Assembly: GCA_029224185.1 (NCBI GenBank)
Contig: JANZKI010000029.1
Coordinates: forward strand, 496,001 to 560,000
From: Karalla daura
Taxonomy: Eukaryota; Chordata; Actinopteri; Chaetodontiformes; Leiognathidae
Length of the DNA stretch: 64,000 bases
Reading direction: 5' to 3'
Shown: piece after piece, positions 1-13,909 of the stretch
How the letters are laid out: the number at the start of each line of letters is the position of its first letter
How positions within the stretch are numbered: the stretch's first letter is position 1
Position numbers and translations under genes: made by a program
Notes under the pieces: generated by a model
What the model saw: only the letters and a program-made list of their open reading frames with translations
What the model was told of the DNA's origin: nothing
The model's database searches: none

Positions 1-3000
1 AGTGTTTAGAACGCCTAGTTGGGCTTGTCTACAGCCCCCTGTGTCGGAAGCGGTGAGGAAAAGCTCTTTGAAAAAGTGTGTTTACGCATTCACCATGGGC
101 AATTACGCAGTGCAGCAACAGGCCTAAACAGTGTTTAGAGCGCCTAGTTGGGCCTGTTTATAGCCCCCTGCGTAGGAAACGGTGGGGAAACGCGCTTTGA
201 TAAAGTGTGTTGACGCATTCACCGTCGGCCATTAGTCTCTGCAGCAACAGGCCTGAAAAGTGTGTAGAACGCGTAGTTGGGCCTGTTTTCAGCCCCCTGC
301 GTGGGAAACGGTGGGGAAAAGCGCTTTGAAAAAGTGTGTACGCATTCACCATCGGCCAATACGCAAAGCAGCAACAAGCCTAAACAGTGTTTCGAACGCC
401 TAGTTGAACCTGTTTACAGCCCCCTGCGTAGGAAACGGTGGGGAAAAGCGCTGTGAAAAAGTGTGTTGTGACGCATTCACTATCAGCCATTACGCAGTGC
501 GGCAACACGCCTATACAGTGTTTAGAACGCGTAGTTGGGCCTTTTTAAAGCCCCATGCTTCGGAAACGGTGGGGAAAAGCGCTTTGAAAAAGTGTGTACG
601 CATTCACCATCGGCCAATGCGCAGTGCAGCAACAAGCCTACACAGTGCTTAGAACGCCTAGTTGGGCCTGTTTACAGCCCCCTGTGTAGGAAACGGTGGG
701 GAAAAGCGCTTTGAAAAAGTGTGTTGACGCTTTCACCATCGGCCACTAGTCTCTGCAGCAACAGGCCTGAACAGTGTGTAGAACGCGTAGTTGGGCCTGT
801 TTACAGCCCCCTGCGTAGGAAACGGTGGGGAAAAGCGCATTGAAAAAGTGTGTTGACGCATTCACCGTCGGCCATTAAGCAGTGCAGCAACAGGCCAAAA
901 CAGTGTTTCGAACGCCTAGTTGGGCCTGTTTACAGCGCAGTGCATAGGAAACTGTGGGGAAAAGCGCTTTGAAAAAGTGCGTTGACGCATTCACCATCGC
1001 CCAATACGCAGTGCAGCAACAGGCCTAAACAGTGTTTAGAATGCCTAGTTGGGCCTGTTTACAGCCCCCTGCGTATGAAACGGTGGGGAAAAGCGCTTTG
1101 AAAAAGTATGTTGACGCTTTCACCATCGGCCATTAGTCTCTGCAGCAACAGGCCTGAACAGTGTGTAGAACGCGTAGTTGGGCCTGTTTACAGTCCCCTG
1201 CGTAGGAAACGGTGGGGAAAAGCGCTTTGAAAAAGTGTGTACGCATTCACCATCGGCCAATACGCAGTGCAGCAACAGGCCTAAACAGTGTTTAGAACGC
1301 CTAGTTGGGCCTGTTTACAGCCATCTGCGTAGAAAACGGTGGGGATAAGCGCTTTGAAAAAGTGTGTTGAGGCATTCACCATGGCCCATTACGCAGTGCA
1401 GCAACAGGCCGAAACGGTGTTTAGAGCGCCTAGTTGTGCCTGTTTACAGCCCCCTGCGTAGGAAACGGTGGGGAAAAGCGCTGTGAAAAAGTGTGTTGAC
1501 GCATTCACCGTCGGCCATTACGCAGTGCAGCAACAGGCCTAAACAGTGTTTAGAACGCCTAGTTGGGCTTGTCTACAGCCCTCTGTGAAGGAAGCGGTGA
1601 GGAAAAGCTCTTTGAAAAAGTGTGTTGACGCATTCACCATGGGCCATTACGCAGTGCAGCAACAGGCCTAAACAGTGTTTAGAGCGCCTAGTTGGGCCTG
1701 TTTATAGCCCCCTGCGTAGGAAACGGTGGGGAAAAGCGCGTTGAAAAAGTGTGTTGACGCATTCACCGTTGGCCATTAAGCAGTGCAGCAACAGGCCTAA
1801 ACAGTGTTTCGAACGCCTAGTTGGGCCTGTTTACAGCGCCGTGCATAGGAAACTGTGGGGAAAAGCGCTTTGAAAAAGTGCGTTGACGCATTCACCATCG
1901 CCCAATACGCAGTGCAGCAACAGGCCTAAACAGTGTTTAGAATGCCTAGTTGGGCATGTTTACAGCCCCCTGCGTAGGAAACGGTGGGGAAAAAGGTTGT
2001 GAAAAAGTGTGTTGACGCATTCACCGTTGGCCATTACGCAGTGCAGCAACAGGCCTAAACAGTGTTTAGAACGCCTAGTTGTGCTTGTCTACAGCCCCCT
2101 ACCAAGGAAGCGGTGAGGAAAAGCTCTTTGAAAAAGTGTGTTTACGCATTCACCATGGGCCATTACGCAGTGCAGCAACAGGCCTAAACAGTGTTTAGAG
2201 CGCCTAGTTAAGCCTGTTTACAGCCCCCTGCATAGGAAACGGTGGGGAAAAGCACGTTGAAAAAGTGTGTTGTGACGCATTCACTATCAGCCATTACGCA
2301 GTGCAGCAACAGGCCTAAACAGTGTTTAGAACGCCTTGTTGGGCCTGTTTACAGCCCCCTGCGTAGGAAAAGGTGGGGAAAAGCGCTGTGAAAAAGTGTG
2401 TTGACGCATTCACCGTTGGCCATTACGCAGTGCAGCAACAGGCCTAAACAGTGTTTCGAACACCTAGTTGGGCCTGTTTACAGCCCCCTGCGTAGGAAAC
2501 GGTGGGGAAAAGCACGTTGAAAAAGTGTGTGGACGCATTCACCGTTGGCCCTTACGCAGTGCAGCAACAGGCCTAAACAGTGTTTAGAACGCCCAGTTGG
2601 TCCTGTTTACAGCCCCGTGCATTGGAAACTGTGGGGAAAAGCTCTTTGAAAAAGTGTGTTGACGCATTCACCGTTGGCCATTACGCAGTGCAGCAACAGG
2701 CCTAAACAGTGTTTAGAACGCCTAGTTGGGCCTGTTTACAGCCCCCTGCTTCGGAAACGGTGGCGATAAGCGATTTGAAAAAATGTGTTGACGCATTCAC
2801 TATCGGCCATTACGCAGTGCAGAAACAGGCCTAAACAGTGTTTAGAAGGCCTAGTTGGGCCTGTTTACAGCCCCCTGTGCAGGAAACGGTGGGGAAAAGC
2901 GCTTTGAAAAAGTGTGTTGACGCTTTCACCATCGGCCATTAGTCTCTGCAGCAACAGGCCTGAACAGTGTGTAGAACGCGTAGTTGGGCCTGTTTACAGC

Positions 3001-4170
3001 CCCCTGCGTGGGAAACGGTGGGGAAAAGCGCTTTGAAAAAGTGTGTACGCATTCACCATCGGCCACTACGCAGTGCAGCAACAGGCCTAAACAGTGTTTA
3101 GAACGCCTAGTTGGGCCTGTTTACAGCCCCCTGCTTAGGAAACGGTGTGGAAAAAGGTTGTGAAAAAGTGTGTTGACGCATTCACCGTTGGCCATTACGC
3201 AGTGCAGCAACAGGCCTAAACAGTGTTTAGAACGCCTAGTTGTGCTTGTCTACAGCCCCCTGCCTAGGAAGCGGTGAGGAAAAGCTCTTTGAAAAAGTGT
3301 GTTTACGCATTCACCATGGGCCATTACGCAGTGCAGCAACAGGCCTAAACAGTGTTTAGAGCGCCTAGTTAAGCCTGTTTACAGCCCCCTGCATAGGAAA
3401 CGGTGGGGAAAAGCACGTTGAAAAAGTGTGTTGTGACGCATTCACTATCAGCCATTACGCAGTGCAGCAACAGGCCTAAACAGTGTTTCGAACGCCTTGT
3501 TGGGCCTGTTTACAGCCCCCTGCGTAGGAAAAGGTGGGGAAAAGCGCTGTGAAAAAGTGTGTTGACGCATTCACCGTTGGCCATTACGCAGTGCAGCAAC
3601 AGGCCTAAACAGTGTTTAGAACGCCTAGTTGGGCTTGTCTACAGCCCCCTGTGTAGGAAGCGGTGAGGAAAAGCTCTTTGAAAAAGTGTGTTTACGCATT
3701 CACCATGGGCCATTACGCAGTGCAGCAACAGGCCTAAACAGTGTTTCGAACACCTCGTTGGGCCTGTTTACAGCCCCCTGCGTAGGAAACGGTGGGGAAA
3801 AGCGCTTTGAAAAAGTGTGTTGACGCATTCACCATCGGCCATTAGTCTCTGCAGCAACAAGCCTAAACAGTGTTTAGAACGCGTAGTTGGGCCTGTTTAA
3901 AGCCCCCTGCGTCGGAAACGGTGGGGAAAAGCGCTTTGAAAAAGTGTGTTGACGCTTTCACCATCGGCCAATACGCAGTGCAGCAACAAGCCTAAACAGT
4001 GTTTTGAACGCCTAGTTGGGCCTGTTTACAGCCCCCTGTGTAGGAAACGGTGGGGAAAAGCGCTTTGAAAAAGTGTGTTGACGCTTTCACCATCGGCCAT
4101 TAGTCTCTGCATCAACAGGCCTGAACAGTGTTTAGAGCGCCTAGTTGGGCCTGTTTACAGCCCCCTGCGT
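1..4170 (+). repeat. Large duplicated satellite block, copy 1 (about 37-unit offset)
   Basis: This block is repeated at about 4769-8680. Position 1 corresponds to 4769 and 404 to 5172 (offset 4768). The offset drops to 4639 around 1321/5960, returns to 4768 by 2581/7349, and is about 4510 near 3741/8251. Each step is one or two units, so whole units were gained or lost after duplication. Rare shared variants, such as accaaggaagcgg at 2101 and 6740 and agaaacaggc at 2821 and 7589, show true copying rather than random similarity between monomers. Confidence 0.85.
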
Positions 4171-4768
4171 AGGAAACGGTGGGGAAAAGCACGTTGAAAA
4201 AGTGTGTTGACGCATTCACCGTTGGCCCTTACGCAGTGCAGCAACAGGCCTAAACAGTGTTTAGAACGCCCAGTTGGTCCTGTTTACAGCCCCGTGCATT
4301 GGAAACTGTGGGGAAAAGCTCTTTGAAAAAGTGTGTTTACGCATTCACCCTGGGCCATTACGCAGTGCAGCAACAGGCCTAAACAGTGTTTAGAGCGCCT
4401 AATTGGGCCTGTTTATAGCCCCCTGCGTAGGAAACAGTGGGGAAAAGTGCGTTGAAAAAGTGTGTTGACGCATTCACCGTTGGCCATTACACAGTGCAGC
4501 AACAGGCCTAAACAGTGTTTAGAACGCCTAGTTGGGCCTGCTTTTGCCCCCTGCCTAGGACACGGTGGGGAAAAGCGCTTTGAAAAAGTGTGTATGCATT
4601 CACCATCGGCCAATACGCAGTGCAGCAACAGGCCTAAACAGTGTTTAGAACGCCTAGTTGGGCCTGTTTACAGCCCCGTGCATAGGAAACTGTGGGGATA
4701 AGCGATTTGAAAAAATGTGTTGACGCATTCACTATCGGCCATTACGCAGTGCAGCAACAGACCTAAAC

Positions 4769-7700
4769 AGTGTTTAGAACGCCTAGTTGGGCTTGTCTAC
4801 AGCCCCCTGTGTCGGAAGCGGTGAGGAAAAGCTCTTTGAAAAAGTGTGTTTACGCATTCACCATGGGCCATTACGCAGTGCAGCAACAGGCCTAAACAGT
4901 GTTTAGAGCGCCTAGTTGGGCCTGTTTATAGCCCCCTGCGTAGGAAACGGTGGGGAAACGCGCTTTGATAAAGTGTGTTGACGCATTCACCGTCGGCCAT
5001 TAGTCTCTGCAGCAACAGGCCTGAAAAGTGTGTAGAACGCGTAGTTGGGCCTGTTTACAGCCCCCTGCGTGGGAAACGGTGGGGAAAAGCGCTTTGAAAA
5101 AGTGTGTACGCATTCACCATCGGCCAATACGCAAAGCAGCAACAAGCCTAAACAGTGTTTCGAACGCCTAGTTGAACCTGTTTACAGCCCCCTGCGTAGG
5201 AAACGGTAGGGAAAAGCGCTGTGAAAAAGTGTGTTGTGACGCATTCACTATCAGCCATTACGCAGTGCGGCAACACGCCTATACAGTGTTTAGAACGCGT
5301 AGTTGGGCCTTTTTAAAGCCCCATGCTTCGGAAACGGTGGGGAAAAGCGCTTTGAAAAAGTGTGTACGCATTCACCATCGGCCAATGCGCAGTGCAGCAA
5401 CAAGCCTACACAGTGCTTAGAACGCCTAGTTGGGCCTGTTTACAGCCCCCTGTGTAGGAAACGGTGGGGAAAAGCGCTTTGAAAAAGTGTGTTGACGCTT
5501 TCACCATCGGCCACTAGTCTCTGCAGCAACAGGCCTGAACAGTGTGTAGAACGCGTAGTTGGGCCTGTTTACAGCCCCCTGCGTAGGAAACGGTGGGGAA
5601 AAGCGCTTTGAAAAAGTGTGTTGACGCATTCACCGTCGGCCATTAAGCAGTGCAGCAACAGGCCTAAACAGTGTTTCGAACGCCTAGTTGGGCCTGTTTA
5701 CAGCGCCGTGCATAGGAAACTGTGGGGAAAAGCGCTTTGAAAAAGTGCGTTGACGCATTCACCATCGCCCAATACGCAGTGCAGCAACAGGCCTAAACAG
5801 TGTTTAGAATGCCTAGTTGGGCCTGTTTACAGCCCCCTGCGTAGGAAACGGTGGGGAAGAGCGCTTTGAAAAAGTGTGTACGCATTCACCATCGGCCAAT
5901 ACGCAGTGCAGCAACATGCCTAAACAGTGTTTAGAACGCCTAGTTGGGCTTGTTTACAGCCATCTGCGTAGAAAACGGTGGGGATAAGCGCTTTGAAAAA
6001 GTGTGTTGAGGCATTCACCATGGCCCATTACGCAGTGCAGCAACAGGCCGAAACGGTGTTTAGAGCGCCTAGTTGGGCCTGTTTACAGCCCCCTGCGTAG
6101 GAAACGGTGGGGAAAAGCGCTGTGAAAAAGTGTGTTGACGCATTCACCGTCGGCCATTACGCAGTGCAGCAACAGGCCTAAACAGTGTTTAGAACGCCTA
6201 GTTGGGCTTGTCTACAGCCCTCTGTGAAGGAAGCGGTGAGGAAAAGCTCTTTGAAAAAGTGTGTTGACGCATTCACCATGGGCCATTACGCAGTGCAGCA
6301 ACAGGCCTAAACAGTGTTTAGAGCGCCTAGTTGGGCCTGTTTATAGCCCCCTGCGTAGGAAACGGTGGGGAAAAGCGCGTTGAAAAAGTGTGTTGACGCA
6401 TTCACCGTTGGCCATTAAGCAGTGCAGCAACAGGCCTAAACAGTGTTTCGAACGCCTAGTTGGGCCTGTTTACAGCGCCGTGCATAGGAAACTGTGGGGA
6501 AAAGCGCTTTGAAAAAGTGCGTTGACGCATTCACCATCGCCCAATACGCAGTGCAGCAACAGGCCTAAACAGTGTTTAGAATGCCTAGTTGGGCATGTTT
6601 ACAGCCCCCTGCGTAGGAAACGGTGGGGAAAAAGGTTGTGAAAAAGTGTGTTGACGCATTCACCGTTGGCCATTACGCAGTGCAGCAACAGGCCTAAACA
6701 GTGTTTAGAACGCCTAGTTGTGCTTGTCTACAGCCCCCTACCAAGGAAGCGGTGAGGAAAAGCTCTTTGAAAAAGTGTGTTTACGCATTCACCATGGGCC
6801 ATTACGCAGTGCAGCAACAGGCCTAAACAGTGTTTAGAGCGCCTAGTTAAGCCTGTTTACAGCCCCCTGCATAGGAAACGGTGGGGAAAAGCACGTTGAA
6901 AAAGTGTGTTGTGACGCATTCACTATCAGCCATTACGCAGTGCAGCAACAGGCCTAAACAGTGTTTAGAACGCCTTGTTGGGCCTGTTTACAGCCCCCTG
7001 CGTAGGAAAAGGTGGGGAAAAGCGCTGTGAAAAAGTGTGTTGACGCATTCACCGTTGGCCATTACGCAGTGCAGCAACAGGCCTAAACAGTGTTTACAAC
7101 GCCTAGTTGGGCTTGTCTACAGCCCCCTGTGTCGGAAGCGGTGAGGAAAAGCTCTTTGAAAAAGTGTGTTTACGCATTCACCATGGGCCATTACGCAGTG
7201 CAGCAACAGGCCTAAACAGTGTTTCGAACACCTAGTTGGGCCTGTTTACAGCCCCCTGCGTAGGAAACGGTGGGGAAAAGCACGTTGAAAAAGTGTGTTG
7301 ACGCATTCACTGTTGGCCCTTACGCAGTGCAGCAACAGGCCTAAACAGTGTTTAGAACGCCCAGTTGGTCCTGTTTACAGCCCCGTGCATTGGAAACTGT
7401 GGGGAAAAGCGCTTTGAAAAAGTGTGTTGACGCATTCACCGTTGGCCATTACGCAGTGCAGCAACAGGCCTAAACAGTGTTTAGAACGCCTAGTTGGGCC
7501 TGTTTACAGCCCCCTGCTTCGGAAACGGTGGGGATAAGCGATTTGAAAAAATGTGTTGACGCATTCACTATCGGCCATTACGCAGTGCAGAAACAGGCCT
7601 AAACAGTGTTTAGAAGGCCTAGTTGGGCCTGTTTACAGCCCCCTGTGCAGGAAACGGTGGGGAAAAGCGCTTTGAAAAAGTGTGTTGACGCTTTCACCAT

Positions 7701-8680
7701 CGGCCATTAGTCTCTGCAGCAACAGGCCTGAACAGTGTGTAGAACGCGTAGTTGGGCCTGTTTACAGCCCCCTGCGTGGGAAACGGTGGGGAAAAGCGCT
7801 TTGAATAAGTGTGTACGCATTCACCATCGGCCACTACGCAGTGCAGCAACAGGCCTTAACAGTGTTTAGAACGCCTAGTTGGGCCTGTTTACAGCCCCCT
7901 GCTTAGGAAACGGTGGGGAAAAAGGTTGTGAAAAAGTGTGTTGACGCATTCACCGTTGGCCATTACGCAGTGCAGCAACAGGCCTAAACAGTGTTTAGAA
8001 CGCCTAGTTGTGCTTGTCTACAGCCCCCTGCCTAGGAAGCGGTGAGGAAAAGCTCTTTGAAAAAGTGTGTTTACGCATTCACCATGGGCCATTACGCAGT
8101 GCAGCAACAGGCCTAAACAGTGTTTAGAGCGCCTAGTTAAGCCTGTTTACAGCCCCCTGCATAGGAAACGGTGGGGAAAAGCACGTTGAAAAAGTGTGTT
8201 GTGACGCATTCACTATCAGCCATTACGCAGTGCAGCAACAGGCCTAAACAGTGTTTCGAACACCTCGTTGGGCCTGTTTACAGCCCCCTGCGTAGGAAAC
8301 GGTGGGGAAAAGCGCTTTGAAAAAGTGTGTTGACGCATTCACCATCGGCCATTAGTCTCTGCAGCAACAAGCCTAAACAGTGTTTAGAACGCGTAGTTGG
8401 GCCTGTTTAAAGCCCCCTGCGTCGGAAACGGTGGGGAAAAGCGCTTTGAAAAAGTGTGTACGCATTCACCATCGGCCAATACGCAGTGCAGCAACAAGCC
8501 TAAACAGTGTTTTGAACGCCTAGTTGGGCCTGTTTACAACTCCCTGTGTAGGAAACGGTGGGGAAAAGCGCTTTGAAAAAGTGTGTTGACGCTTTCACCA
8601 TCGGCCATTAGTCTCTGCATCAACAGGCCTGAACAGTGTTTAGAGCGCCTAGTTGGGCCTGTTTACAGCCCCCTGCGTAG
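4769..8680 (+). repeat. Large duplicated satellite block, copy 2
   Basis: Second copy of the block starting at 1, adjacent and in direct orientation. It keeps the order of rare variants but lacks one unit near 5860 and has one extra unit near 7090 relative to copy 1. A short part of the same block, including the cgcaaagcagcaacaagcc unit with tagttgaacctg, appears a third time near 15061-15290. Confidence 0.85.
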
Positions 8681-9600
8681 GAAACGGTGGGGAAAAGCGC
8701 TGTGAAAAAGTGTGTTGTGACGCATTCACTATCAGCCATTACGCAGTGCAGCAACAGGCCTAAACAGTGTTTTGAACGCCTTGTTGGGCCTGTTTACAGC
8801 CCCCTGCGTAGGAAACGGTGGGGAAAAGCGCTGTGAAAAAGTGTGTTGTGACGCATTCACTATCAGCCATTACGCAGTGCAGCAACAGGCCTAAACAGTG
8901 TTTAGAGCGCCTTGTTGAGCCTGTTTATAGCCCCCTGCGTAGGAAACGGTGGGGAAAAGCACGTTGAAAAAGTGTGTTGACGCATTCACCGTTGGACATT
9001 ACGCAGTGCAGCAACAGGCCTAAACAGTGTTTAGAACGCCCAGTTGGTCCTGTTTACAGCACCGTGCATTGGAAACTGTGGGGAAAAGCGCTTTGAAAAA
9101 GTGTGTTGTGACGCATTCACTATCAGCCATTACGCAGTGCAGCAACAGGCCTAAACAGTGTTTAGAACGCCCAGTTGGGCCTGTTTACAGCCCACTGCGT
9201 AGGAAACGGTGGGGATAAGCGCTTTGAAAAAGTGTGAAGGCATTCACCATCGGCCATTAGTCTCTGCAGCAACAGGCCTAAACAGTGTTTAGAACGCGTA
9301 GTTGGGCCTGTTTACAGCCCCCTGCGTAGGAAACGGTGGGGAAAAGCGCGTTGAAAAAGTGTGTTGACGCATTCACCGTTGGCCATTAAGCAGTGTAACA
9401 ACAGGCCTAAACAGTGTTTCGAACGCCTAGTTGGGCCTGTTTACAGCGCCGTGCATAGGAAACTGTGGGGAAAAGCGCTTTGAAAAAGTGCGTTGACGCA
9501 TTCACCATCGCCCAATACGCAGTGCAGCAACAGGCCTAAACAGTGTTTAGAATGCCTAGTTGGGCCTGTTTACAGCCCCCTGCGTAGGAAACGGTGGGGA
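8250..9600 (+). repeat. 14-unit higher-order repeat, copy 1
   Basis: The block matches about 10060-11410 at an offset of 1808-1810 bp, that is 14 units. Checked anchors are 9027/10837, 9241/11051 and 9361/11171. The copies diverge at 9601 (agcacgct) versus 11411 (aaaggttg). Confidence 0.8.
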
Positions 9601-10059
9601 AAAGCACGCTGAAAAAGTGTGTTGACGCATTCACCGTTGGCCATTACGCAGTGCAGCAACAGGCCTAAACAGTGTTTAGAACGCCTAGTTGGGCTTGTCT
9701 ACAGCCCCCTGTGTAGGAAGCGGTGAGGAGAAGCTCTTTGAAAAAGTGTGTTTACGCATTCACCATGGGCCATTACGCAGTGCAGCAACAGGCCTAAACA
9801 GTGTTTCGAACACCTAGTTGGGCCTGTTTACAGCCCCCTGTGTCGGAAGCGGTGAGGAAAAGCTCTTTGAAAAAGTGTGTTGACGCATTCACCGTTGGCC
9901 ATTACGCAGTGCAGCAACAGGCCTAAACAGTGTTTAGAACGCCTAGTTGGGCTTGTCTACAGCCCCCTGTGTAGGAAGCGGTGAGGAAAAGCTCTTTGAA
10001 AAAGTGTGTTTACGCATTCACCATGGGCCATTACGCAGTGCAGCAACAGGCCTAAACAG

Positions 10060-11410
10060 TGTTTCGAACACCTAGTTGGGCCTGTTTACAGCCCCCTGTG
10101 TAGGAAACGGTGGGGAAAAGCGCTTTGAAAAAGTGTGTTGACGCATTCACCATCGGCCATTAGTCTCTGCAGCAACAAGCCTAAACAGTGTTTAGAACGC
10201 GTAGTTGGGCCTGTTTAAAGCCCCCTGCGTCGGAAACGGTGGGGAAAAGCGCTTTGAAAAAGTGTGTTGACGCTTTCACCATCGGCCAATACGCAGTGCA
10301 GCAACAAGCCTAAACAGTGTTTTGAACGCCTAGTTGGGCCTGTTTACAGCCCCCTGTGTAGGAAACGGTGGGGAAAAGCGCTTTGAAAAAGTGTGTTGAC
10401 GCTTTCACCATCGGCCATTAGTCTCTGCATCAACAGGCCTGAACAGTGTTTAGAGTGCCTAGTTGGGCCTGTTTACAGCCCCCTGCGTAGGAAACGGTGG
10501 GGAAAAGCGCTGTGAAAAAGTGTGTTGTGACGCATTCACTATCAGCCATTACGCAGTGCAGCAACAGGCCTAAACAGTGTTTTGAACGCCTTGTTGGGCC
10601 TGTTTACAGCCCCCTGCGTAGGAAACGGTGGGGAAAAGCGCTGTGAAAAAGTGTGTTGTGACGCATTCACCATGGGCCATTACGCAGTGCAGCAACAGGC
10701 CTAAACAGTATTTAGAGCGCCTTGTTGAGCCTGTTTATAGCCCCCTGCGTAGGAAACGGTGGGGAAAAGCACGTTGAAAAAGTGTGTTGACGCATTCACC
10801 GTTGGACATTACGCAGTGCAGCAACAGGCCTAAACAGTGTTTAGAACGCCCAGTTGGTCCTGTTTACAGCCCCGTGCATTGGAAACTGTGGGGAAAAGCG
10901 CTTTGAAAAAGTGTGTTGTGACGCATTCACTATCAGCCATTACGCAGTGCAGCAACAGGCCTAAACAGTGTTTAGAACGCCCAGTTGGGCCTGTTTACAG
11001 CCCACTGCGTAGGAAACGGTGGGGATAAGCGCTTTGAAAAAGTGTGAACGCATTCACCATCGGCCATTAGTCTCTGCAGCAACAGGCCTAAACAGTGTTT
11101 AGAACGCGTAGTTGGGCCTGTTTACAGCCCCCTGCGTAGGAAACGGTGGGGAAAAGCGCGTTGAAAAAGTGTGTTGACGCATTCACCGTTGGCCATTAAG
11201 CAGTGCAGCAACAGGCCTAAACAGTGTTTCGAACGCCTAGTTGGGCCTGTTTACAGCGCCGTGCATAGGAAACTGTGGGGAAAAGCGCTTTGAAAAAGTG
11301 CGTTGACGCATTCACCATCGCCCAATACGCAGTGCAGCAACAGGCCTAAACAGTGTTTAGAATGCCTAGTTGGGCCTGTTTACAGCCCCCTGCGTAGGAA
11401 ACGGTGGGGA
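10060..11410 (+). repeat. 14-unit higher-order repeat, copy 2
   Basis: Direct copy of about 8250-9600. The region between the copies (9604-9870) is itself repeated at about 11672-11940, so overlapping duplications of different sizes are stacked here. Confidence 0.8.
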
Positions 11411-12069
11411 AAAAGGTTGTGAAAAAGTGTGTTGACGCATTCACCGTTGGCCATTACGCAGTGCAGCAACAGGCCTAAACAGTGTTTAGAACGCCTAGTT
11501 GTGCTTGTCTACAGCCCCCTGCCAAGGAAGCGGTGAGGAAAAGCTCTTTGAAAAAGTGTGTTTACGCATTCACCATGGGCCATTACGCAGTGCAGCAACA
11601 GGCCTAAACAGTGTTTAGAGCGCCTAGTTAAGCCTGTTTACAGCCCCCTGCATAGGAAACGGTGGGGAAAAGCACGCTGAAAAAGTGTGTTGACGCATTC
11701 ACCGTTGGCCATTACGCAGTGCAGCAACAGGCCTAAACAGTGTTTAGAACGCCTAGTTGGGCTTGTCTACAGCCCCCTGTGTAGGAAGCGGTGAGGAAAA
11801 GCTCTTTGAAAAAGTGTGTTTACGCATTCACCGTGGGCCATTACGCAGTGCAGCAACAGGCCTAAACAGTGTTTCGAACACCTAGTTGGGCCTGTTTACA
11901 GCCCCCTGTGTCGGAAGCGGTGAGGAAAAGCTCTTTGAAAAAGTGTGTTTGCGCATTCACCATGGGCCATTACGCAGTGCAGCAACAGGCCTAAACAGTG
12001 TTTAGAGCGCCTAGTTGAGCCCGTTTATAGCCCCCTGCGTTGGAAACGGTGGGGAAAAGCACGTTGAAA

Positions 12070-13909
12070 AAGTGTGTTGACGCATTCACCGTTGGCCCTT
12101 ACGCAGTGCAGCAACAGGCCTAAACAGTGTTTAGAACGCCCAGTTGGTCCTGTTTACAGCCCCGTGCATTGGAAACTGTGGGGAAAAGCTCTTTGAAAAA
12201 GTGTGTTTACGCATTCACCCTGGGCCATTACGCAGTGCAGCAACAGGCCTAAACAGTGTTTAGAGCGCCTAATTGGGCCTGTTTATAGCCCCCTGCGTAG
12301 GAAACAGTGGGGAAAAGTGCGTTGAAAAAGTGTTTTGACTCATTCACCGTTGGCCATTACACAGTGCAGCAACAGGCCTAAACAGTGTTTAGAACGCGTA
12401 GTTGGGCCTGCTTTTGACCCCTGCCTAGGACACGGTGGGGAAAAGCGCTTTGAAAAAGTGTGTTCATGCATTTACCATCGGCCAATACGCAGTGCAGCAA
12501 CAGGCCTAAACAGTGTTTAGAACGCCTAGTTGGGCCTGTTTACAGCCCCGTGCATAGGAAACTGTGGGGATAAGCGATTTGAAAAAATGTGTTGACGCAT
12601 TCACTATCGGCCATTACGCAGTGCAGCAACAGACCTAAACAGTGTTTAGAACGCCTAGTTGGGCTTGTCTACAGCCCCCTGTGTCGGAAGCGGTGAGGAA
12701 AAGCTCTTTGAAAAAGTGTGTTTACGCATTCACCATGGGCCATTACGCAGTGCAGCAACAGGCCTAAACAGTGTTTAGAGCGCCTAGTTGGGCCTGTTTA
12801 TAGCCCCCTGCGTAGGAAACGGTGGGGAAACGCGCTTTGATAAAGTGTGTTGACGCATTCACCGTCGGCCATTAGTCTCTGCAGCAACAAGCCTAAACAG
12901 TGTTTAGAACGCGTAGTTGGGCCTGTTTAAAGCCCCCTGCGTCGGAAACGGTGGGGAAAAGCGCTTTGAAAAAGTGTGTTGACGCTTTCACCATCGGCCA
13001 ATACGCAGTGCAGCAACAAGCCTAAACAGTGTTTTGAACGCCTAGTTGGGCCTGTTTACAGCCCCCTGTGTAGGAAACGGTGGGGAAAAGCGCTTTGAAA
13101 AGGTGTGTTGACGCTTTCACCATCGGCCATTAGTCTCTGCATCAACAGGCCTGAACAGTGTTTAGAGTGCCTAGTTGGGCCTGTTTACAGCCCCCTGCGT
13201 AGGAAACGGTGGGGAAAAGCGCTTTGAAAAAGTGTGTTCGCATTCACCATCGGTCAATGCGCAGTGCAGCAACAAGCCTACACAGTGCTTAGAACGCCTA
13301 GTTGGGCCTGTTTACAGCCCCCTGTGTAGGAAACGGTGGGGAAAAGTGCGTTGAAAAAGTGTGTTGACGCATTCACTATCGGCCATTACGCAGTGCAGCA
13401 ACAGGCCTAAACAGTGTTTAGAACGCCTAGTTGGGCCTGCTTTTGCCCCCTGCCTAGGACACGGTGGGGAAAAGCGCTTTGAAAAAGTGTGTATGCATTC
13501 ACCATCGGCCAATACGCAGTGCAGCAACAGGCCTAAACAGTGTTTAGAACGCCTAGTTGGGCCTGTTTACAGCCCCGTGCATAGGAAACTGTGGGGATAA
13601 GCGATTTGAAAAAATGTGTTGACGCATTCACTATCGGCCATTACGCAGTGCAGCAACAGACCTAAACAGTGTTTAGAACGCCTAGTTGGGCTTGTCTACA
13701 GCCCCCTGTGTCGGAAGCGGTGAGGAAAAGCTCTTTGAAAAAGTGTGTTTACGCATTCACCATGGGCCATTACGCAGTGCAGCAACAGGCCTAAACAGTG
13801 TTTAGAGCGCCTAGTTGGGCCTGTTTATAGCCCCCTGCGTAGGAAACGGTGGGGAAACGCGCTTTGATAAAGTGTGTTGACGCATTCACCGTCGGCCATT
13901 AGTCTCTGC
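12070..13909 (+). repeat. Two extra copies of the 4.4-5.0 kb satellite segment
   Basis: Sequence at about 4436-5010, with the rare units ggaaaagtgcgttg and ggcctgcttttg, occurs again at about 12306-12880 (offset about 7870) and at about 13335-13909 (offset 8899). Between them, about 12873-13160 matches 3844-4130. The block is therefore a mosaic of earlier array segments. Confidence 0.75.

Noticed and set aside
386..400. tRNA-like B box (gtttcgaacgcc) suggesting a tRNA-derived satellite or SINE
   Set aside because: The match to the GWTCRANNC consensus is imperfect, no A box sits at the right distance, and no cloverleaf can be drawn.
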